This document shows, in pieces, positions 31,035-40,491 of a DNA stretch of 64,000 bases. Origin of the DNA: Flaccisagitta enflata. Lineage: Eukaryota; Chaetognatha; Sagittoidea; Aphragmophora. The translations under genes and the position numbers were made by a program. Numbering within the stretch: the first letter of the stretch is position 1; each line of letters opens with the position of its first letter. Location of the stretch: the NCBI GenBank assembly GCA_965153355.1, contig OZ231128.1:13268001-13332000 (forward strand), in the 5' to 3' direction. The notes beneath the pieces were generated by a model. It did no database searches and had not been told where the DNA came from. It saw nothing but the letters and a program-made list of their open reading frames with translations.

Positions 31035-31516
31035 GATCGCCGCCGTCGGAAAAGGGCCCTCCAACAGCGCCACTCGTTACTGAATCAGCTTCTGAAAATT
31101 CACTGAATAACAAATTTTCGCCAAACGCCGTTTCTTCACCTTCATTGTCGCCTTCGTCTTCTCGTTGGTTTGGGGCGCTTAAGAAATCTTCATGGGCTTG
31201 TAGGGGTAAAGGATGGTCGCCACCGTCGTCTAAATTGTTTTCTTCATCGACAAAAAAAGCCGCAACGCCGCCGCCTGCTCCTATGACAAAACCCATGTCA
31301 TCAACGACGCCAAAATCGAATTCTCCAATTTTGCCGCGTTATGCGTTACCCTCCGATTTTGGAAGTGTGAAAGCGACAAGCAATGGAACGATATTCAACG
31401 GATCGATGGAAGAGGCGACGCCGCGAAAGATGCCATTGGGGGAAGAAGTAAAGTCGGGTGTAAGAGCGCCGCTCAACGGAGCCGCGTCAGCGCAGACAGA
31501 CCGATGGATAGACTGA
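30995..31516 (+). CDS. Ser/Pro-rich protein, second frame (continuation, frameshifted)
   Basis: Open in frame 2 from 30995 to the stop at 31514-31516, overlapping the first frame by 40 bases. No ATG near the start of the open stretch. Composition continues that of the first frame (SPSLSPSSSRWFGALKKSSW, then TKKAATPPPAPMTKP). Either a one-base indel or sequencing error separates the two, or translation would need a -1 shift; no slippery heptamer is visible in the overlap. The last residues (AQTDRWID) are encoded by the dispersed repeat that begins at 31494, so the original C-terminus may be lost. Confidence 0.45.
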   Translation, partial: SSEYLFKHDSANLRSPPSEKGPPTAPLVTESASENSLNNKFSPNAVSSPSLSPSSSRWFGALKKSSWACRGKGWSPPSSKLFSSSTKKAATPPPAPMTKPMSSTTPKSNSPILPRYALPSDFGSVKATSNGTIFNGSMEEATPRKMPLGEEVKSGVRAPLNGAASAQTDRWID

Positions 31517-31900
31517 CGGACAAAGCCTCTCATAGAATCCAGAGTTGGAATGAGAGAGAGACTGTGCTGCCAGGATGCACAATCATCACCTGGGACATTT
31601 AAAAGTTCAAATAGACTTCAATTGACTCGATTCCTTGTTTTTGGGAAAAATAGGAAAATGTAAAAAATGCGAAAAAATTTTAAAAGATTGAAAAAATCAT
31701 AGCTCCAAAATTATCGATCGCACAGAATTCTGCTTGGCGTCATCTGAAAGAGGAGAATTAGCTCTTTCTTAGCTATTAATTTCATGCGTAGTCTCATTTA
31801 CCAACTTTCTCAAACGCTTCATGAGAAAAAGGGAAATAAAAAAAACTCTGCAGGACTCAAAAAGACTGAAGGGATTTCGTCTCTTCGACTTTTTTCCAAA
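31494..31900 (+). repeat. dispersed AAGTCGAAG repeat, copy 2
   Basis: GACCGATGGATAGACTGACG GACAAAGCCTCTCATAGAAT (GTCG-like tract), GAGACTGTGCTGCCAGGATG CACAATCATCACC, CACAGAATTCTGCTTGGCGT CATCTGAAAGAGGAG, TTTCATGCGTAGTC, and terminal CTTCGACTTTTTTCCAAAT. Copy 3 at 43876-44310 has the same order in reverse. Confidence 0.7.
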
Positions 31901-33840
31901 TCATTCTTTTGCTTCTTCTTTTTCACTTCCCACGCATTACTCATCTCTTTCCTTCGCATTTTTAACATTCCTTGACCAAATAAGTCTTAATATGGACCGT
32001 CAATTTGACTGTATTCATCGTCGTTACTGATATTATCATCTTTGTTACTGTTTTTGTCTGGTAGCGTCTGTGGTGGTCGCAATGATAGCATTGACAAACA
32101 CGTACCCGCAAATTGACCAAAATACCTCGAGCAGAAAAAAGGGGCAACATCTATGTTTTTCTCTTAGGCAGCTAAAATAAAATTCAGATTTTCTTTAAAT
32201 GACTATTTGCCTCCTTCTGTCACACATTATCAGTTTTTACTCTTCTTTTTTTTTCCATGCTTCTTTCACTAACTAGTACCTCATTTGAACTGCCATTTCA
32301 TTCGGTTTAATTCCAACTTGTTACAAATCATTAAACTTCCGAGCGCGTCCCGTCCTTTCAACTATTTGGACATCGGCCTGAAAAGACAGGTCGCGACGTC
32401 TGAGGGCGAAACTAGGATCGGTTGTGAGTCATACGCTTCGCGAAAACAAAATGTAACTTACAAATATTTCTATTTATCGAGATAATCGATTCCGTCTATG
32501 AGAAGTGAGAACACACAACACAGTCATCATCTAAGGTAGTTCCTGTACCTATCGCCCCCTCTCTAATTAGCCCCCCTCCCCCTCATTTCAAGCAAAGAAT
32601 GGATCTTAGTAAAATCAGTTTTACTCAACAATAGTATCAAATTCCCAAAGAATCCAATTTTGGGGGAAGATACTTTTAAAACAACATGAATAACGATGAA
32701 ATGTTGTGAATTTTGAATATTCCATGAGACTATACTTGTAAAAAGATATTTTAAGATTGAGTTCATGTCATGAGTGATGGGGCGCTAAAGTTAGGGTGAA
32801 AATGATAAAGTTTGAAATCAAATTCAAAAGACCCCGGGGTGTTAAAAACAGGAAGCACGGTAATGTGTATTTTCTCCTTAGACTTGGTTCTTCAGACTTA
32901 TGATAACTGTTATTCAGACAAAAGAGGTATAAAAATGAATGGGAATTTGTGACCACTCTGTAAAATGACTGATCAACTAATCAATTTCCTTAATGTGAAA
33001 TCTTTTTTTCGCTTCAGCCCCAAATGGGCACGATAATGTCAACCAGCCAAAGAACTATGACAGTTGACTCAAATTAAAACATTCCCTCATTCCCCTGTAT
33101 GCCCGGCGAGGCCGTCGTTTCACACGCTCTTTGTCTCTCAGACTTCGTTGGTTAATGGTTAATACTCCCTTCCTTATATCCTACGGTTAACCATAAACTC
33201 GTGCCTCACCCCCCCCCCCCTCCGTATAATCAAGATCTTTTCATTGCCATTTTTTTACAACAGACATCTTTTCATTGGTCCTTCACGCTTAACCCACGGC
33301 GCAGATGTTAGTCTTCTTGGCCTTGTTTTCCCTTTGCTGCCCTTTTCTGCTTTCCTTATCCAGATTCATCTCTCATCAGTCTTCAGTATTTTCCCGCCAT
33401 CGGGAAATATTATTAATACGTTTTTCGCCTCTTCAACAACAAAGTCAACATCATGTTCTAGTGAATTCCATGTTCTAGTGAATTCCTTTTTCCGTCCTTT
33501 AAAAATCTTGCTTGTGAATCTTATTAAGAATTATCTGTAGTCTTTGACAAGTAAATATAGGAGTTGTATTACAGAAACCATACTTATTTCAATTTGCAGC
33601 CTTAAAAAAATCTTTTGGGAATTTTTTCTCCAGAGTTCAAATATCACCATACAGGAATGTCTACACCCCGCACCTTCCTCCTTTACAACTTAAACTCCGT
33701 CACCATTTCGTTTATCTCCTCCTTTTATCTCGACTTCCTCCTCTTCCCCTCAGTATAACTGTTGTGTCCTCTCCATTTCCTTTTCTTAATTCCTCTTCCT
33801 CTTCTAGAGTCTAGTCTTCCCTATTTGTCTCTCTTTTTCA
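31901..33840. other. unassigned stretch between Ser/Pro gene and microsatellite
   Basis: A moderately GC-rich segment at 32300-32450 has a 66-codon plus-strand frame (32285-32485) with ordinary-looking sequence but no splice partner. A GTCG-like end (TCTTCTTGGCCTTGTTTTCC) lies at 33310. No gene can be supported. Confidence 0.4.
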
Positions 33841-33909
33841 ATGGTCTCAACTCAATTTTGTCATCATGTTAAATGGTCATCAAGATCCCACGAGGACAGA
33901 AATAGAAGA

Positions 33910-34022
<113 letters not shown>

Positions 34023-34118
34023 AGTTTGGTCTCCATCTTCTCCCAAATTGGGCCACTTTTCCCATCCTCATTTTCCATCTTTTTTTTTCTCTCTCCCTTA
34101 TCTATTCTCTCTTTCTTT

Positions 34119-34617
34119 TTGGGCAGCGGCCCCGGAGGGGCCGATGACCTATGATTCCACATAGGGCAATTTTCTCCGGTTTCCGTACGTCCCCCCCCCC
34201 TCCCCCAAGCCTCAAATAAAGCCTCTCAGACCCCAAATCAGGCCTTCTCGACTCCAAATCAGACCTTTCTGACCCCAAATCAGGCTTCTCAGATCTCAAA
34301 TCAGGCCTCCCAGACCCCAAAACAGGCCTCTTAGACTCAAAATCAGGCCTCCCAGACCCCAGATCAGGCTTCTCAGACCCCAAGTGAGGCCTCTCAGATC
34401 CAAATCAGGCCTCAGACTCCATGTCAGGCTTTTCAGACCCTAAATTAGACCCCTCAGACCCAAATCAAGCCTCTCAGACCCCAAGCCACGCCTCTCACAC
34501 CCTAAATCGGGCCTTTCAGACCAGGTAATCAGACCTCAGCCCTCCAAACCGAACTTCTCCTGCACCGGAAAATTGTCTATGTGGAATCATGGGTCATCGG
34601 CCCCTCGGGGCGCTGCC
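34119..34617. mobile_element. GGGCAGCGG composite element, 'GATGACC' subtype, complete
   Basis: Left terminus GGGCAGCGGCCCCGGAGGGG CCGATGACCTATGATTCCAC ATAG (34119-34170); right terminus 34567-34617 is its reverse complement (CTATGTGGAATCATGGGTCA TCGGCCCCTCGGGGCGCTGCCC). Between them about 17 units of CAGACCCCAAATCAGGCCTC. The outer arm (GGTACCGCTGACCATGTAAC GCTTTTGCGACTATT) follows at 34655-34700. No ORF apart from repeat frames. Confidence 0.85.
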
Positions 34618-34698
34618 CTCTCGTAATCTCGTTACGCCAATATACACTAACTTAGGGGCATCGGGTACCGCTGACCATGTAACGCTTTTGCGACTATT

Positions 34699-34805
<107 letters not shown>

Positions 34806-34834
34806 CTCTTCTCTCTTCTCTCTTTCTTTTTTTG

Positions 34835-35552
34835 GGCAGCGGCCCCGAAGGGGACGAAGTCCTGTAGAACACAGGGGGACTTTCGTTCGTCCGTTCGTTC
34901 GTTCATCCGTTCGTTCGTCCGTTAGTCCCCCCCTTCATCAGACCCCCCAAGCCTCAAATCTGGCCTCTCAGGCCGCAAATTCAGCCTCTCAGGTCTCAAA
35001 TCCAGCCTCCCAGGCCTCAAATCTGGCCTCTCAGGCCACAAATCTGGCCTCTCAGGCCACAAATCTGGCCTCTCAGGCCACAAATCTGGCCTCTTAGGCC
35101 ACAAATCTGGCCTCTTGGGCCACAAATCTGGCTTCTCAGGCCTCAAACCTGGCCTCTCATGCCTCAAATTAGGCCTCTCAGGCCTCAAATCAGCTATCTA
35201 AACCTCTATATATTGCTCCCACGCTTCAAATCAGTCCTCTGGCCTTTCATCCCTTAATCCAGCTCTCTCAAGCCTCAAGTTAGCCCTCTCAAGCTTCCAA
35301 TCGGCATTCTGAGGCCTTATATCAGCCTTCTTAGACCTCAGTTTATACGTTTAGGCTCTTGAATGCCTTCAGTCAGCCCTCTATAGCATCTCATCCACTT
35401 CTTCAGGTGGGACGAACGAAAGTCCTCCTGTGTTCTACAGGACTTCGTCCCCTTCGGGGCCGCTGCCCTGCTTCCCCTCACTCCAATTCACAATCACTCA
35501 AAGCAGGGCAACGGGTATCGCTGACCACATATTGCCCTTGGGCGACCTGTTT
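34835..35552. mobile_element. GGGCAGCGG composite element, 'GACGAAG' subtype, complete
   Basis: Left terminus GGGCAGCGGCCCCGAAGGGG ACGAAGTCCTGTAGAACACA GGGGGACTTTCGTTCG; right terminus 35411-35469 is its exact type in inverted orientation. Array of CTCAGGCCACAAATCTGGCC units 34945-35200, then more diverged units to 35395. Outer arm 35466-35552 folds on itself: CAGGGCAACGGGTATCGCTG.. against TTGCCC.. and ends GGGCGACCTG. Confidence 0.85.
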
Positions 35553-35634
35553 CTCTATCTCTCTCCTCTCTTCTCTCTTCTCTCTTCTCTCTCCTCTCTT
35601 CTCTCTTCTCTCTTCTCTCCTTCTCTCTCTTTTT
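35553..35634. repeat. CTCTCTTCTCTCTT-type pyrimidine tract
   Basis: Irregular CT/CTT tract between consecutive composite elements. Confidence 0.9.
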
Positions 35635-36120
35635 TGGGCAGCGGCCCCGAAGGGGACGAAGTCCTGTAGAATACAGGGGGAATCTGTCCGTCCGTCCGTA
35701 CGTCCCCCCCCGCCCCACTCTCAGGGCTTTGTCTCCTTTGGGGCCCAAATCCAAACTGTATGGCCCAAATCCAAGCAAAATGGCCCAAATCCAGTCAAAA
35801 TGGACCAAATCCAGGTGAAATAGGCCAAATCTGGCTAAAAAACCTGACATCTGGCCTGAGTTCTATCATCTTGGCCCCTTTAACTTAGATTCTGGCTCCC
35901 AAAACCTACATCCAAGCCTTAGAGACCCAGATCCTGACCTTTGGGACCCAGATTCTGACCTCCAAGACCTAGGTGCTGGCCTTAAAGACCTAAATCCTAG
36001 CCTCAGAGGCCCAAATCCTGGCCTCAGAAACTGAAATCCTTGCCTCTGAGACCAAGGGTGGTCTCTGAGAGACTGCATTTCCGGCCTGTACCTATCACTA
36101 CCCCCTACCCAGTACCCACC
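35635..36120. mobile_element. GGGCAGCGG composite element, right end missing
   Basis: Left terminus GGGCAGCGGCCCCGAAGGGG ACGAAGTCCTGTAGAATACA, CCGT tract, then an array of ATGGCCCAAATCCAGTCAAA units (35738-35860) and AGACCTAAATCCTAGCCTCA units (35870-36060). No inverted right terminus seen. Confidence 0.65.
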
Positions 36121-36347
36121 TACGTTTTTCACGGCTTAAAATTATGGTGAAGGGGGTGAGAAAGTTCCAGATTTTAGCTGATTTCTGCAACACTGTATCG
36201 CATTTTAGAAATTGTATTTTTGCCTTTACTTAATGTATCCCTCTGTTTCACTATTGCCTTGTAATTGTATTGTCTTTATCCACTCTAGAGATCAGACCTT
36301 GATTATTTTAAGAAATACACACCTTCATAGAAAATTCGTGTTTTTTT

Positions 36348-36542
36348 AGTTGCAGACACGCAACTCTATAAGAGGCTCTGTCCGTCCATTGGTCCGTAAA
36401 GATGAACAAGTCAAAAAGTAGGAAAACAAGCGTTTTAGAAGCTTTCTGTGTGAGTAGGAGGGTGGGGGCGTAAGGCATTAGATGAAGATGCCGCCCCTGC
36501 CCACCCCTCCGCAACGATATCGTAACCCCGCGTCACTTGTTT
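36348..36542 (+). mobile_element. GTCG-hairpin element, TTGCGGAC subtype
   Basis: Hairpin AGTTGCAGACACGCAACT, CTATAAGAGGCTCTGTCCGT, GAAC/GTCAAAAAGTAGGAAAA, GCCGCCCCTGCCCACCC, subterminal CTCCGCAACGATATCGTAAC, end CGTCACTTG. The hairpin has TTGC/GCAA where other copies have TCGC/GCGA, and so does the subterminal motif. Confidence 0.7.
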
Positions 36543-36715
36543 TTCTAGTCCATGATACCCACAACAGAGCTCTGCCTACAGAGCCCTGCCTACAGATGCT
36601 CAGATTCAGATTGTGGATGAGTTTTTGTTAACGGCTATTTAAAAGGTGATGTAGAACAGGACCCTTGTCTCTTCTTTCATTAAAACTAAACATGCAAAAG
36701 AATAACTGACGGGGG

Positions 36716-36905
36716 TCAGAATATCGTTGCGGACGGGTGGGCAGAGGCATCCTACCAACTCCCATCCCCACCCCATGCCCCTCCACCAGCACCCATACCC
36801 AAAAAAAAAAAACTCTAAAACACTCGATTTTCTACTTTTCGACTCGTGCGTTACCGACGAACGACGGCCAAAGCCTTATAGAGTTGCGTGTCCACAACTA
36901 AAAAC
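36716..36905 (-). mobile_element. GTCG-hairpin element, TTGCGGAC subtype, inverted partner
   Basis: AATATCGTTGCGGACGGGTG GGCAG, TCTAAAACACTCGATTTTCT ACTTTTCGACTC, CGACGAACGACGGCCAAAGC CTTATAGAGTTGCGTGTCCA CAACTAAAAA. Lies 175 bp from the preceding copy in opposite orientation. Confidence 0.7.
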
Positions 36906-37227
36906 AGAAGATGATCGAACTTTGGAAAGGGAAAACAAAATTCATAATGGAATTGCTTGCGCTGTGCTGTGTTAGAGGGCCCTTCCCCCCCCCCCCCCTT
37001 TGGCCATTGAGTATTGCAATAAGCTGATAGAAGAGGCGGTGATCATCTTTGCGGTTTGGACTTTTGTTTTGCTCAAACTGCAACAGGAAAATTCACGTTT
37101 TTTGGGAGCTAAGAATCGCGCACGACGAGAGGGCCTTATGTACCAGACCGGTTCCATGGGGAAAACAAATATCCTAAATTTTAAATGCCTTAATAACAGA
37201 CTTAATAAAAGACTTGTGGCTGAATAG

Positions 37228-37267
37228 TCCGCATATTCAGCGACTGGGGTAGCCGTGTATCCGGCCT
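37228..37267 (+). mobile_element. GTCG-hairpin element, 3' end fragment
   Basis: CGCATATTCAGCGACTGGGG TAGCCGTGTATCCGGCCTT only. Confidence 0.5.
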
Positions 37268-37989
37268 TACTATCATAAAATTTTCAGCCTTACAGTGCTT
37301 TGGAGCCTCGAATTGAGGTCGTTCATGAATGTCATGCTCAAAGTTCCAAATATTGTCCGCTTGAATTTGAAGTTTTATATCATTTAATTACCGAGGTTAC
37401 AAATACATTTTTGAGCAGAAGATGAACAAAATATTTCTGTCCTTTAGTACATTTCTTAATAAAGAGCAAACTATTGTTTTTTTTTGTTTTTTTTCCTTTT
37501 GGTAATCCTAAGGTAACTTGCTAAAACAACCTCAGTGCGATAACAATGCAACAGGCTTTTTCACGGTATTAGTCAGATTACAACACGATCTTCTGTATAG
37601 TGTATATATTTTTTTAGAAATAAATTGGAAGAATTTAGAATTCCACATCGCAAACAACAAAATAACCAAACACCCGAATTTGTTTTTTAATAGAATGGGA
37701 AAATTCATCAGGGTGGTGGTCCATAAAGAGAAACCTTCTTTCACATGTTGAAGACAAATAGCACTGCCTTAAACGTATCAATGTAGGTACTCCATCGGGG
37801 GGGAATTTGGAAATATGGGAATCAGTCTGAGGTGGGGATTCTCTCTGTTTTTGATGGAGCTTGTGTACATGAATCTACATGATAGCAGTAAATGATTCAC
37901 AGTCCGAGATTAGATCCATGCCAAAGAATTCCGAGATTCAAAGTTTCGCATCCTTAAGCACATCATATGGACGATATGACGCCATTTCA

Positions 37990-38085
37990 TCAACTTGTAG
38001 GTTTAGAGGTAGCCGTTATTCCCGGCCTCCCTCCAATGGCAACTTGCTTTCGTGCGTCGGTCAACAACTTCTCCAATTTACGCAT
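37990..38085 (-). CDS. HEXD: hexosaminidase D, terminal exon (exon e)
   Basis: Acceptor TTATTCCCGTTGCAG precedes the exon on the minus strand; 31 codons and a TGA at 37990-37992. It enters in phase 0, matching the phase-0 donor of the previous exon at 38744. It encodes a basic helical tail (MRKLEKLLTDARKQV), in the position of the C-terminal helix of animal HEXD proteins. The assignment rests on phase and position; sequence alone is short. Confidence 0.6.
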   Translation of the reverse strand: MRKLEKLLTDARKQVAIGGRPGITATSKPTS

Positions 38086-38129
38086 CTGCAACGGGAATAA
38101 ATTGGGATAATGGGAATTCTTCAAGGAAC

Positions 38130-38702
38130 TTTTGACGTCTTTTGTTTAAAAGTCTTTTTAAGCAGTTTATTGAATAAGGGTTAGGGGTGGGGTTAGTTTT
38201 AGGGTTAGGGATAGGGGTAGGGTTAGCGTTAGGGATAGGGTGGGCTAGGTTCTACATGCAACAATCTGAATCAGCTCGAATTAAAGCTTCCCTCTGGCGG
38301 AGGAGCATAAGACGTCAAAATGTGTTGAACATTGCCGGATAATGTCAGGTGCTCTTCAGTGGTTTCATATTTGGGACCATAGTGGTGCAATCTGAGAAGA
38401 AATCCTATTTCAAACATTAAGCACACAGGAAATGAGGCGGCCAGCATCTACTTTGTGCGTCTGTGCTGGGACAAAATGAATGATTCTCTGCACGATTTTG
38501 TTTTTCTTTCCAAATCCGTCGCCTGAGCGAAGCTTTAATCAAATAGTTTTGGGCGGTAATACATAAAACCCAGCCAACCCTTAGCCCTAAAACTAACCCT
38601 GTCCCTAACCCTAAGACTATCCCCAACCCTAACCCTAACCCTAAACCCGCCCCTAACCATAATTTAAAAGACCGCTTAAAAAGTCTTAAAAACAAAAGAT
38701 CA
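38130..38702. mobile_element. foldback element with TTAGGG-like arms in a HEXD intron
   Basis: Left arm: TTTTGTTTAAAAGTCTTTTT AAGCAGTTTATT, then GGGTTAGGGGTGGGGTTAGT and further TTAGGG variants, then GGGCTAGGTTCTACATGC..TTAAAGCTTCCCTCTGGCGG. The right arm (38510-38702) repeats these in inverted order with CCCTAA variants. It lies wholly between exons e and d of HEXD. Confidence 0.7.
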
Positions 38703-38743
38703 CAGATGATCGTACAATTATACAATAGTACCCTGAACTGTAC

Positions 38744-38927
38744 CTTAGGATCAAATAGCGTGCCATAGATTTCGTCGACAGTGTCTTGATAGAATATTTT
38801 GCCGAGGATTGGACTCAGCTCTTGCCAAACGTTGGCGTAATTCTGCAGCAATTCTTCCATGATCAACGCGAATTGATTTACGCGCCATGGATTCGTGAAA
38901 TTGCGGCTGACGTGGTACGGATTGAAC
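38744..38927 (-). CDS. HEXD: hexosaminidase D, exon d
   Basis: 184 bp. Acceptor CATTGTCAG and donor AAG|GTACAG. Completes the split codon TG|G of exon c to give WFNPYHVSRNF, the conserved Trp-Phe-x-Pro-Tyr-His motif of HEXD, and continues with VWQELSPILGKIFYQDTVDE. Ends in phase 0. Hexosaminidase D is a GH20 beta-N-acetylhexosaminidase that lacks a signal peptide and is found in cytosol and nucleus. This exon is in the helical C-terminal region, outside the catalytic barrel. Confidence 0.85.
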
Positions 38928-39141
38928 CTGACAATGACAGGATTTCAAATGCTTAAAATTTAAGATAGATGTCATGGTAAATTGGTAATGGTCAAAATTA
39001 TCAATGAACGGACTTTCAGCGTGGACAAAGCCTATGTACTAAATATCCTTTCATGATTACACAATGAATGGTACAAAGCTTTGAGTGAAAACGAGAATGT
39101 ACCCGAGCCAAATGAGCAGAAAGCAGCCGTTAAGAACTTAC

Positions 39142-39246
39142 CAAGTATTCAACATTTCGCCATGAATAAAAGGTTGGTATTGGGCATCGAGATTCGCCAA
39201 CGAGTTGAATAGTTTGTACGTAGGTTCGCCGGGAAAAGTAAGGGGA
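39142..39246 (-). CDS. HEXD: hexosaminidase D, exon c
   Basis: 105 bp. Acceptor TTTTTTTTCAG, donor ACTTG|GTAAGT (consensus). Enters and leaves with two bases of a codon carried over. Encodes SPLTFPGEPTYKLFNSLANL followed by a stretch ending in HGEMLNTW, ahead of the WFNPYH motif. Corresponds to the segment of HEXD that links the barrel to the C-terminal helices. Confidence 0.8.
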
Positions 39247-39509
39247 CTGAAAAAAAAGTCATGAGGGGGGAGATGCGGCTTTGTGAAGTATTTGTATACA
39301 TCAGCAATATACGAGGTTGACGAATTCATCGACGTATTTTTGTAGAATATGTACACAGGCCTTAGTAATATACAATTATATAGCTCATTTTAACTTGTAA
39401 ATGTGCAGTAATTCATACAAATAGGACTGAACTCAACGGTTAGGAATTTAGTCAAATTGGATTTCGACAAAAAAAATACTGCACAGAAAATAAAATGTAC
39501 ATAGAAAAC

Positions 39510-39698
39510 CTGTTGGTTTGGACTAGAATGGGCCGCGGGAATGCTCTGATGGGGATGTCGGACTCGAAACCCAAAACTTGAGAGACTTTGGAGAGGATTT
39601 GTGGGGTGAATTCCCCTTGGAGAATCGTGGCCAAACACAAAGCCAAAGATGGCAAAGCAGGCGGGAGCAACTCGCAAAGACCCGAAAAGTGATCGTAT
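39510..39698 (-). CDS. HEXD: hexosaminidase D, exon b
   Basis: 189 bp. Acceptor TCTTCCTCATCACAG, donor AACAG|GTTTTC. Together with exon a it gives TGWQRYDHFSGLCELLPPAL, the signature run of HEXD where the end of the GH20 barrel carries its conserved Trp and Tyr-Asp-His. Continues PSLALCLATILQGEF and so on. A MITE ends only about 19 bp upstream of the acceptor, so the branch-point region of this intron is within transposon-derived DNA. Confidence 0.9.
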
Positions 39699-39716
39699 CT
39701 GTGATGAGGAAGAATT

Positions 39717-39971
39717 AGGGCGTGCTTCTATTAAACGCCAAAAACGCGTTTGTTCCCGTGAAACGTGATAACAGCGTGAACACATATTCAAGAATTTCAA
39801 CTGTCCCACGAGGGAGTGAGCCCGTGAACGGAGCGAGCGAGCGAAGCGAGCGTAGCGAAGCAGAGCGCTGCGGAGCCAGTGAGCGGAGTGAGCGGTGTGA
39901 GCGAATGAACGTAGCGAGCGACCGAGTGGCAGGTTCAAAACGCGATTGTATGTGACTAGAAACGCCCCCTA
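39717..39971. mobile_element. GGGCGTTTCTAG MITE, intact 255-bp copy
   Basis: Ends AGGGCGTGCTTCTATTAAAC and (reverse complement) GGGGGCGTTTCTAGTCACAT. The inside starts CGCGTTTGTTCCCGTGAAAC and ends AAACGCGATTGTATG, around GAGCGAGCGAAGCGAGCG words. Serves as reference for the interrupted copy at 14554-15436 and for 51908-52147. Ser-Glu-Arg frames through it are not genes. Confidence 0.75.
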
Positions 39972-40139
39972 AAAGGATTTTACAAAGACAAAACAACCCG
40001 ACAGCGTCCCCTATTCAAAGAAGACACGATCATAACCCGTAAGTCACAACAGATTACACCGGTTACACAACCCAGCGATAATAATCGTGATGACATGTCA
40101 ACATCGCCTTCCTAGTCTTACCGCGATCAACACTTACTA

Positions 40140-40228
40140 ACGAGTGACGAGTGACGAGCAAAGTGATCGAGAGACAAGCAAAGCGAGCAAAGTGATCGAG
40201 AGACAAGCGAAGCAAGCAAAGAGATCTA
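40140..40228. repeat. GAGCAAAGTGATCGAGAGACAA tandem repeat
   Basis: Two to three units of about 35 bp made of AAGCGAGCAAAGTGATCGAG words, next to exon a of HEXD and similar in wording to the MITE interior. Confidence 0.6.
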
Positions 40229-40247
40229 AATCTAAATGCCTTTTTAC

Positions 40248-40386
40248 CGTTGCCATCCGGTGATTGCTATCCCATTGACGCCATTCCTAAACCTCTTGGC
40301 CTCTTTCTCCACGACTGACAGCCAAGAAACGTGGTTTTCAATGTGATAAGCGATGTCAGTCACGTACTGATTAGGACCAGTGGCCC
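40248..40386 (-). CDS. HEXD: hexosaminidase D, exon a (first exon found)
   Basis: 139 bp. Acceptor TTCCCTTTACCAG, donor CAACG|GTAAAAA. Encodes (G)ATGPNQYVTDIAYHIENHVS WLSVVEK.. and ends at GIAITGWQR, in the GH20 barrel near its end. It enters needing one base from an upstream exon; GGG (Gly) would fit the family. The exons for the first two thirds of the protein, including the catalytic Asp-Glu pair, should lie at higher coordinates. I could not find them between 40.4 and 46.3 kb, so the gene may be truncated here, have diverged exons, or be interrupted. Confidence 0.85.
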
Positions 40387-40491
40387 CTGGTAAAGGGAAT
40401 TGGAGATTAATTCATTGTTTTTTTATCAATTAAACCGTTTTATGGGAACTAATCTAAGAGTGAGCCTTCGAGGCCATTACCTTCTATTTTA

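Noticed and set aside
39722-39955. Ser-Glu-Arg repeat protein frames in the MITE
   Set aside because: Come from GAGCGAGCGAAGCGAGC words in a non-coding MITE; also present in the copies at 14681 and 51957.
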